Below the pieces are notes generated by a model. It saw only the letters and a list, made by a program, of their open reading frames with translations. It was not told the DNA's origin and did not search any database. 12,185 nucleotides of DNA, from assembly GCA_945862035.1 (NCBI GenBank), contig CAMAXB010000063.1:1-12185 (forward strand), read 5' to 3'. Positions 6,930 through 12,185 of the stretch are shown piece by piece. The stretch's first letter is position 1. Each line of letters starts with the position of its first letter. The DNA comes from Opitutus sp. GAS368 (GTDB lineage Bacteria; Verrucomicrobiota; Verrucomicrobiia; Opitutales; Opitutaceae). Made by a program: the position numbers and the translations under genes.

Positions 6930-7880
6930 CTAGAAGCCCTTGATCTTGAAGAGACTGGTGACGCTCTCGTTGTTGCTGATGCGCATGATCGCCTCGCCGA
7001 GCAGCCCGGCGACGCTCAGGACCTTGATGGGGAGCCCGCGGGTGTCGACGGGGATGGAGTCGGTCGTGATTAGTTCGTCGATATGGCCGACTCTCAGGCG
7101 CTCATAGGCCATGCTATTCAGCAGGGCATGGCTGACGGCGGCGCGGACGCTGAGCGCGCCGCTGTCGCGCATGAGCTTCGCGGCGTTGACGAGGGTGCCG
7201 GCCGTTTCGGTGATGTCGTCAATCAGGAGGACATCCTTGCCGGCGACATCGCCGACCACATTGACGGATTCGACAGTGGTGGCGCTGGTGCGCTTCTTCC
7301 AGACCATGCCCAGTTGGGCGCCGAGGATGCCGGCGTAGGCGGCGGCCATCTTCATGCCGCCGACATCCGGCGAGACCACCACGAGATTGCCGGCGTTGAG
7401 CTTCTCGAGGTACTTGAAAAAGACGGGTGAAGCGAAGAGATGGTCGACCGGGATGTCGAAGAAACCCTGAATCTGCTGTGAGTGCAGATCCATCGTCAGG
7501 ATGCGGTTGGCCCCGGCGGCGACGAGCAGATTGGCCACCAGTTTGGCCGTGATCGGCACGCGGGGCTGGTCCTTGCGATCCTGCCGGGCGTAGCCGTAGA
7601 AAGGCATGACCGCCGTGATCCGCTGGGCCGACGCGCGCTTGGCGGCGTCGATCATGATCAGCAGCTCCATCAGGTGATGATTCGTCGGCGTGCAGGTCGA
7701 CTGGACGATGTAGACATCCTGACCGCGGACGTTTTCGTTGATCTTCACGAACGATTCGCCATCCGGGAAGCTTGTGACCGTGGCTTCCCCCAGTGGCATC
7801 CCCATGGCTTTGCAAATCTCCTCGGCCAGAGGCCGATTCGAATTACCGGAGAACACTTTCAAATGCCGCGGAGCGCTCAT
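6930..7880 (-). CDS. prs: Ribose-phosphate pyrophosphokinase (PRPP synthetase)
   Basis: The enzyme makes PRPP from ribose 5-phosphate and ATP in the cytoplasm, for nucleotide, histidine, tryptophan and NAD synthesis. The 316 residues match the class I length. Visible motifs are FPDGE (38-42), PFYGYARQDRK (93-103), the cation-binding region MDLHSQQIQGFF (130-141), the flexible-loop lysine region WKKR (194-197) and the PRPP-binding loop DDITETAGTL (221-230). The loop differs from the frequent DDMIDTAGT form (ITE for MID), and the flexible loop has KKRTSATTVES where many enzymes have KRRP. All core acidic and histidine residues remain, so activity is expected. It follows lpxD by 24 bases and precedes htrA by 59. 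An inverted repeat sits just before its start codon. Confidence 0.95.
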   Translation of the reverse strand: MSAPRHLKVFSGNSNRPLAEEICKAMGMPLGEATVTSFPDGESFVKINENVRGQDVYIVQSTCTPTNHHLMELLIMIDAAKRASAQRITAVMPFYGYARQDRKDQPRVPITAKLVANLLVAAGANRILTMDLHSQQIQGFFDIPVDHLFASPVFFKYLEKLNAGNLVVVSPDVGGMKMAAAYAGILGAQLGMVWKKRTSATTVESVNVVGDVAGKDVLLIDDITETAGTLVNAAKLMRDSGALSVRAAVSHALLNSMAYERLRVGHIDELITTDSIPVDTRGLPIKVLSVAGLLGEAIMRISNNESVTSLFKIKGF

Positions 7881-7891
7881 GCGGGCAGCAT

Positions 7892-7909
7892 CGTGACTAT
7901 AACGTCACG
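7892..7909. promoter_or_regulatory. Perfect inverted repeat just upstream of the prs start
   Basis: cgtgac (7892-7897) and gtcacg (7904-7909) are exact inverted copies separated by 6 bases (tataac on the + strand). The repeat overlaps the lpxD stop codon (7905-7907) and ends 11 bases before the prs ATG. As DNA it could be an operator. As RNA it would form a 6-bp hairpin next to the prs ribosome landing region. Its GTGA...TCAC spacing of 8 does not match the CRP consensus spacing of 6. No T-run follows, so a terminator is unlikely. Confidence 0.4.
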
Positions 7910-8960
7910 GGGCGGAAGCCTTTTTTAGCCGATCAATCTCCGCCTCGAGTCCGGAGACCCGACGGAAGAGTTCTGGCAACTTCGGCTGGAGGACCGCAAG
8001 CCGCCGCTCCAGCATGTAGGGCATGGCGGGATTCCCGTTGACGTAGGAGCCGGCGGAAACTTCGGCGGTGATGGCCGCTCGCCCACCGGCTTTGGCGCCC
8101 TTGCGGATCGTCACATGGCCACCGACCCCCGCCTGCCCGCCGAGAATCACATAGTCTTCCAGCGTCGAGCTGCCGGCGATGCCCACTTGTGAGCAGAGGA
8201 TGCAATGGCGCCCAATGATCACATTGTGAGCAATTTGCACCAAATTATCGATTTTGGTGCCCTCGCCGATCAGGGTTTTGCTGAAACGGGCGCGGTCCAG
8301 CGCCGAGTTGGCGCCGATCTCGACGTCAGCGCCGATAATCACCTGACCCACCTGCGGTATCTTCTGGTGGCGGCCTTCCACAAAATCATACCCAAAGCCG
8401 TCCGAACCGACGACCACGCCCGGTTGCAGGCGCACCCGCTCTTTCAGCACGCATTCCGTGGCGACGATTACCCCTGGCATGAGCCAGCAGTCGTCGCCGA
8501 TCTCGGCGTTGCGGCCAATAAAGACCTGCGCCTGCAGATGGGTGCGCTCACCGATCTGGGCTCCGTCCTCGACGACGCAGAGTGGGCCCACCGTCGCGCT
8601 CGGGGCGATCCGGGCGGTGGGGGCGATGACGGCGCTCGGGTGAATCCCGGGCGCGGGCTTAGGCCAGAGCTCCTGTTCAAGCCGGGCGCAGATTCGGGCG
8701 ATTCCCGCCGAGGGATTATCAACGACCAGCAGCAATTGGTCAGAGGCGGGCTCGCCTTCGTACTCGGCCGGGACGAGCACGATCGAGGCCCGGGTGCTGG
8801 CGACCTCGGCCTTGTACTTGGCATTCCCAAGAAAACTCAGCTCCCCGGTCTGGGCCGGCCCAAGGGCGGAGAGTCCGCGGATGGACTGCTGCGTCGCGCC
8901 GCGTTGGGTACGGGGTTGGACGATCGCGATGATCTCCTCAGGAGTGAAGACGAGCTTCAT
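7905..8960 (-). CDS. lpxD: UDP-3-O-acylglucosamine N-acyltransferase
   Basis: This enzyme adds the N-linked acyl chain from acyl-ACP to UDP-3-O-acylglucosamine, the third step of lipid A synthesis, at the cytoplasmic side. The 351-residue product has the N-terminal LpxD uridine-binding domain (about 1-100; LSFLGNAKY at 41-49). Left-handed beta-helix hexapeptide repeats run from about 105 to 305. The catalytic histidine is H245 in VQIAHNVIIG. A C-terminal helix (about 318-347, LEAEIDRLKK) fits the trimer's coiled end. The open frame extends upstream to an ATG at 9029. The start at 8960 is preferred because it begins MKLVFTPEEI, like other LpxD proteins, and because the extra sequence encodes an unrelated RND adaptor remnant in another frame. 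Finding lpxD supports an outer membrane with lipid A. Confidence 0.93.
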   Translation of the reverse strand: MKLVFTPEEIIAIVQPRTQRGATQQSIRGLSALGPAQTGELSFLGNAKYKAEVASTRASIVLVPAEYEGEPASDQLLLVVDNPSAGIARICARLEQELWPKPAPGIHPSAVIAPTARIAPSATVGPLCVVEDGAQIGERTHLQAQVFIGRNAEIGDDCWLMPGVIVATECVLKERVRLQPGVVVGSDGFGYDFVEGRHQKIPQVGQVIIGADVEIGANSALDRARFSKTLIGEGTKIDNLVQIAHNVIIGRHCILCSQVGIAGSSTLEDYVILGGQAGVGGHVTIRKGAKAGGRAAITAEVSAGSYVNGNPAMPYMLERRLAVLQPKLPELFRRVSGLEAEIDRLKKASAP

Positions 8961-9183
8961 GAGTTGAGCCTGCAAAGCGGCCGGTGGGAGGCAAGCCCCC
9001 CGCGCTGGCATCCTCCAATCTGAGCGCAACGCCAGCGGGTCCGTCGACGATGCGAACGAGGTCGCCCTCGTTGAGAAAGCTGCCGCCGGACGCGACGAGG
9101 GCGGCCTCCGCCGTGACGCCCCGCAGCAGCTCGACGTCCTGACCGTGGCGGCGGGTTGTCGGTTCAGGCGTTGGACAGCGACA
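8938..9183 (-). pseudogene. Remnant of an RND efflux periplasmic adaptor (HlyD/AcrA-like), C-terminal part
   Basis: In the frame ending at TGA 8938-8940 the - strand encodes QDVELLRGVTAEAALVASGG and then SFLNEGDLVRIVDG. This matches the C-terminal membrane-proximal domain of RND membrane fusion proteins, where a residue stretch like G-x-x-V-E-V-x-x-G-L is followed by D-R-V-V-x-x-G and a final L-x-D-G-D-x-V-R-V. An in-frame TGA at 9184-9186 cuts it off upstream and no start codon is available. Only about 80 of the usual 350-400 residues remain. The remnant runs 23 bases into the start of lpxD in another frame. It looks like the leftover of a deletion that removed an efflux gene. A chance match is possible because the piece is short. 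Confidence 0.5.
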
Positions 9184-9317
9184 TCAATTCAGTCGGATGA
9201 CTCCAGCACTGCGGGTGCGAGGAGCAGAACCATGGATTGATTATGACCGAAGATCGTCGCCATGCCGACGAGGGTGAAGGCCAGTCGGTCGACCCTGATA
9301 CGGGGCTGGTCGTCGTT
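9184..9317 (-). other. Spacer between the MFS gene and the adaptor remnant, no gene recognised
   Basis: Downstream of the transporter stop, its own frame stays open for another 42 codons or so. It reads RLAFTLVGMATIFGHNQSMV and then a hydrophobic end before TGA 9196-9198. I cannot assign this to a family. It may be decayed coding sequence from the same deletion that left the adaptor remnant, or chance. Confidence 0.3.
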
Positions 9318-10967
9318 TCAATCGCTGTTGAGGTCCCTGTCCTTGGTCTCCGGCAGCGTGAACCAGCCGATCGTCATGGAAATGACGGCGATGCCGATCG
9401 GGTACCAGAGTCCGGCGTAGATGTCCCCGGTGAAGACGACGATGGAGGCGGCGATCAAGGGCAGGAAGCCGCCGAACCAGCCGTTGCCGATGTGGTAGGG
9501 TAGCGACATTGAGGTGTAGCGGATCCGCGTCGGGAAGAGTTCGACCAGGAAGGCGGCGATGGGTCCGTACACCATGGCGACGTAGACCATCAGGATCGAA
9601 AGCAGGGTGAGGGTGGCGGCCCAGTTGATCTGGTCCGGGTCGGCGGCGCGGGGGTAGCCGGCCGGCGCGAGCGCGGCGTCATACGCCGCGCTGGAGAAGC
9701 CCGCGACCGGCGTCCCGCCGGACACGACGAGGGCCAGGCCAACGCCAGGGCTGGCCGGCGCGAGGGTGAAGGGCACGCCGCGGGAGTTCAGGTAGTTCCG
9801 GGCCTGATCGGTCTCGGTGCTGATTTTTGAAGGGAGGATGATCTTGCGGGCGGCGTCTTGGAGCGCGGCGATCGTCAGGCCGAACGTGCCTCGATAGTCC
9901 TCGGTTTGCAGCACGACGGGCGACCGCTCCATTGCGGCGGCGAGTGCGGGGTTGGCGGACTTGGTCAGCCCGTGGAAGATCGGCTGATAGGTCAGGGCCG
10001 CGAGTGCACAGCCGGCGAGCATGATGCCTTTGCGGCCAATCCGATCGGAGAGACGGCCAAAAACGATGAAGAGGGGGGTGCCGATGAGGAGGGCGATCCC
10101 GATCAGGATGTACGCGTTGACGTAGTCGACCTTGAGGGTGCCGGTCAGGAAATACAGCGCGTAGAATTGTCCGGTGTACCAGACGACCCCTTGCCCGGCG
10201 GCGCAGCCGAACAGGGCCTTGAGGACGATCTTGCCGTTGTCCCAGCGGGCAAAGCTCTCGGTCAGGGGAGCCTTGGACGTCTTGCCCTGCGCCTTCATCT
10301 CCGCGAACACCGGCGACTCCTCCAGCTTTAGGCGGATGAAGACGGAGATGCCCAGCAGGATCACCGAGAGGAGGAATGGAATGCGCCAGCCCCAGGCCGC
10401 AAAGCTTTCCGCGCTCATCACCGAGCGAATACCAAGAATGACCGCGAGCGAAATGAAGAAGCCGAGCGTGGCGGTGGTCTGGATCCACGCCGTGTAGGCG
10501 CCGCGTTTGCCGGGCGGCGCGTGCTCGGCCACGTAGGTGGCAGCGCCGCCGTATTCCCCGCCGAGGGCAAGCCCTTGGGCGATGCGAAGAATGACCAGGA
10601 TGATTGGAGCAAGGAAACCGATGCTCTCGTAGGTGGGCAGAAGTCCGACCAGAGCGGTGGACAGACCCATGACCACGATCGTGACCAGAAAGGTGTACTT
10701 GCGGCCGATGAGGTCACCGATGCGTCCAAAGACCAGGGCGCCAAAGGGGCGTACGGAAAAACCGACGCCGAAGAGTGCGAGGCTGGAGAGGAAGGCGGCG
10801 GTTTCGTTGTTCGGAGGGAAGAACAGCTTCCCGAAGAACACGGCGAGGGTGCCGTAGATATAGAAGTCGTACCATTCGAACACCGTCCCGAGGGACGAGG
10901 CGAAGATGACGAGCTTATGCTTCTTTTCGAGCTGGGCCTTGGTTTCTTGAGCAGTGACGGAGGACAT
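9318..10967 (-). CDS. MFS transporter, metabolite:H+ symporter (MHS) family, with a long inserted loop
   Basis: The 549-residue inner-membrane protein has the MHS hallmarks. These are GTVFEWYDFYIYG (27-39) in the first helix, RPFGALVFGRIGDLIGRK (73-90) as the loop 2-3 signature, and RIAQGLALGGEYGGAATYVAE (128-148, helices 4-5). The second half repeats the loop motif as GRLSDRIGRKG (304-314), with a SLPYHIGNGWFGGFLP segment (488-503) near helix 11. Relatives (ProP, KgtP, ShiA) import osmolytes, dicarboxylates or aromatic acids with protons. MHS proteins are usually about 430-500 residues. Here about 115 extra residues (333-449) lie between predicted helices 8 and 9, on the outer face by topology. 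The gene starts 24 bases after the SGNH hydrolase ends, so co-transcription is likely. The substrate cannot be named from sequence. Confidence 0.88.
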   Translation of the reverse strand: MSSVTAQETKAQLEKKHKLVIFASSLGTVFEWYDFYIYGTLAVFFGKLFFPPNNETAAFLSSLALFGVGFSVRPFGALVFGRIGDLIGRKYTFLVTIVVMGLSTALVGLLPTYESIGFLAPIILVILRIAQGLALGGEYGGAATYVAEHAPPGKRGAYTAWIQTTATLGFFISLAVILGIRSVMSAESFAAWGWRIPFLLSVILLGISVFIRLKLEESPVFAEMKAQGKTSKAPLTESFARWDNGKIVLKALFGCAAGQGVVWYTGQFYALYFLTGTLKVDYVNAYILIGIALLIGTPLFIVFGRLSDRIGRKGIMLAGCALAALTYQPIFHGLTKSANPALAAAMERSPVVLQTEDYRGTFGLTIAALQDAARKIILPSKISTETDQARNYLNSRGVPFTLAPASPGVGLALVVSGGTPVAGFSSAAYDAALAPAGYPRAADPDQINWAATLTLLSILMVYVAMVYGPIAAFLVELFPTRIRYTSMSLPYHIGNGWFGGFLPLIAASIVVFTGDIYAGLWYPIGIAVISMTIGWFTLPETKDRDLNSD

Positions 10968-10991
10968 GGGGCAGGGTGAAAGTTGGGAAAA

Positions 10992-11768
10992 TCAGGGTTG
11001 GGCGAGCGCGCGGGCGATGGCGGCCGCGGCGAGTGGTTCCATCACGGCATAGCCGGCCCGGTTCGGGTGGATGCCGTCTTCTGCAAACTCGGCCCGCAGG
11101 CCGCCCCGTTCGTCGGCCAGGGCCGTGAAATAATCCAGATGGATGCAGCCCTGAGACTCTGCGTACGCCTTGATCCAGGTGTTCATGGCCGCGACCTTGG
11201 CGGCGGGCTGCAGCCCCGGCCGCCAGGGAAAGTCGAGCGCGGGGAGGATTGAAGCCAGCACGACCCGGATCCCATTGGCCTGGGCGATTTCGACCATCGA
11301 GCACAGGTTATGCTGAATCATCGCGGGCGTCGATGGGCCGGTGTTCCCGGCGAGGTCGTTGATTCCCGCGAGGAGCACCACCACCCGGGGCTGCAGCGCG
11401 ACGACATCCGCGCGAAAGCGCACGAGCATTTGCGGCGTGGTCTGGCCGCCGATGCCGCGGCCAAGGTAGGGCTTGCCGGCAAAGAAAGGTCCGATCCGGG
11501 GCCAGGCATCGGTGATCGAGTCCCCCATGAAGACGACGCGCTCCTCTCCGGGAGCCGGCGCGGCCAACGCGGCGTTGGCGGATGGGTAGCGGTTGAGGTT
11601 GGCCCAGTCATCCATGGATCGAGGGCGTGGCGGCGACGCCGGATTCGCCGCGGCGGGTTGACCAGCGCTGGTTTGATTCAGGATCGGCGCCGTGAGAGCG
11701 ATCAAGGCCGCCGCCAGTCGCCAGCACCGCCCGAGCGGGCAGGGACGGAGGGAGAGACAGGAGGACAT
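10992..11768 (-). CDS. Secreted SGNH/GDSL-type hydrolase (esterase)
   Basis: The 258-residue product starts with a signal peptide (basic and Cys-containing start, hydrophobic core about 17-30, likely cleavage near 36). It carries the SGNH blocks: block I GDSIT (82-86, nucleophile S84), block II GIGGQTT (105-111), block III GIND (135-138, N137) and block V DGIHPN (231-236, catalytic D231 and H234). Such enzymes remove acetyl or other acyl groups, often from sugars or cell-wall polymers, outside the cytoplasm. An ATG 12 codons earlier (11804) is open. The 11768 start is preferred because it overlaps the preceding stop as TGATG, a usual coupling arrangement. The MFS gene follows 24 bases later, suggesting hydrolysis followed by uptake of the product. 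Confidence 0.88.
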   Translation of the reverse strand: MSSCLSLRPCPLGRCWRLAAALIALTAPILNQTSAGQPAAANPASPPRPRSMDDWANLNRYPSANAALAAPAPGEERVVFMGDSITDAWPRIGPFFAGKPYLGRGIGGQTTPQMLVRFRADVVALQPRVVVLLAGINDLAGNTGPSTPAMIQHNLCSMVEIAQANGIRVVLASILPALDFPWRPGLQPAAKVAAMNTWIKAYAESQGCIHLDYFTALADERGGLRAEFAEDGIHPNRAGYAVMEPLAAAAIARALAQP

Positions 11769-12034
11769 CACGGGGTGGCCGAAGCATGGCGGGAGGCCGC
11801 GCAAAAGGTAAGGTCGAAACCCGCGGCCCTGAGCTTGTAGCCCGAGTCGCCGGGGTGCAGCAAGTCTCGCGAATCGGCTTCGACGTGAAAGCGGGTCGGA
11901 TCGGCGGTATCCCGGGCGGCGGCATCAAAACCGACGAACGCATCAAACTCCCCGCTGGAGCGGATCCACGCATTGCCCGCGGCACAGCGTTTCGCCCGCC
12001 GCAGCCACCGGACGGTTACGCGGGTCCCCGGCAT
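11768..12034 (-). pseudogene. Remnant of a second SGNH/GDSL hydrolase, C-terminal part
   Basis: The 88-codon frame from ATG 12034 encodes NAWIRSSGEFDAFVGFDAAA, then RDTADPTRFH and LLHPGDSGYKLRAAGFDLTF. This resembles the last 80 or so residues of GDSL esterases (FD-A-x-RDP, then the catalytic D/H region D-x-LHP-x-D-x-GY). The GDS, G and N blocks are absent, and the full proteins are several times longer. Only 1 base separates the preceding NHL stop from this ATG, and its stop overlaps the next start as TGATG. It is therefore probably a truncated gene left in the operon. A small functional peptide cannot be excluded but would lack the nucleophile. Confidence 0.6.
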
Positions 12035-12035
12035 C

Positions 12036-12185
12036 TCAGGCCGTCCGTCGCAGGAGGGTGATGCGACCGATGGGTAGATACTCGGCGACGAGGATATCCC
12101 CGTTGGCGAGGAAGATGGCATCGTGCGGAGTGATGAACTGGCCGGGCGTGAATTCGGATCGGGCCTGATTGCGTCGGGAGCCGAC
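12036..12185 (-). CDS. NHL-repeat / six-bladed beta-propeller protein, C-terminal end (partial)
   Basis: The frame is open from the right edge to TGA at 12036-12038, giving about 49 residues. TPHDAIFLANGDILVAEYLP followed by IGRITLLRR is a typical last NHL blade (P-H-D-A-x-F-x-x-x-G-x-I-x-V-A-E, then G-R-x-x-x-L). Such proteins are usually secreted beta-propellers, and their ligands or activities vary. The rest of the gene, including any signal peptide, lies outside the window. It precedes the SGNH remnant by 1 base and probably heads the same - strand transcription unit. Confidence 0.7.
   Translation of the reverse strand, partial: VGSRRNQARSEFTPGQFITPHDAIFLANGDILVAEYLPIGRITLLRRTA

Noticed and set aside
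7892..7909. The lpxD-prs inverted repeat as a CRP/FNR site
   Set aside because: GTGA and TCAC are 8 bases apart rather than the 6 of CRP sites, and FNR sites have a different core.
8205..9023. A 272-residue + strand frame across lpxD
   Set aside because: It is the antisense shadow of lpxD, which has clear hexapeptide repeats and a catalytic histidine.
8961..9029. N-terminal extension of LpxD to ATG 9029
   Set aside because: LpxD proteins normally begin close to the MKLVFTPEEI segment. The extra sequence is shared with the adaptor remnant in another frame.

Overview
This is a GC-rich bacterial window with dense gene packing. The genes are typical of a Gram-negative: a TonB energy-transduction module, the lipid A enzyme LpxD, a periplasmic HtrA protease and SGNH hydrolases with signal peptides. 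The gene set (ExbD-TonB-TPR operon with membrane-anchored coiled-coil proteins, NHL-repeat protein, MHS transporter) and the lack of clear Shine-Dalgarno sequences suggest the Verrucomicrobiota, perhaps an Opitutus-like lineage. That placement is inference from gene content, not a database match.

Left third (1-3385, + strand): the 3' end of an ExbD gene, then TonB, a secreted TPR protein and two small membrane-anchored coiled-coil proteins. Gaps are 10-36 bases and the set ends at a clean intrinsic terminator, so it reads as one operon. ExbD/TonB would use the proton gradient to drive outer-membrane transport. The last three genes look like envelope scaffold or accessory parts of that module. 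A tRNA-Pro(CGG) gene follows, with its own terminator.

Middle (3547-5311): about 250 bases without a recognisable gene, then a divergent pair. On the - strand is a protein joining an XRE-type helix-turn-helix to a metallo-beta-lactamase-fold domain with an unusual HxExEH metal motif. On the + strand is pyrE (orotate phosphoribosyltransferase).

Right half (5452-12185, all - strand; transcription runs from high to low coordinates): the end of an NHL-repeat protein, a truncated SGNH hydrolase remnant, an intact secreted SGNH hydrolase, an MHS-family MFS transporter with a large extra loop, a remnant of an RND efflux adaptor, then lpxD, prs and htrA. The SGNH hydrolase and transporter probably work together on an esterified substrate (hydrolysis outside, uptake inside). 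lpxD-prs-htrA mixes lipid A synthesis, PRPP supply and envelope protein quality control. prs supplies PRPP, the co-substrate of PyrE, although the two genes are in different units. The two gene remnants (8938-9183 and 11768-12034) show that this half has been rearranged by deletions.
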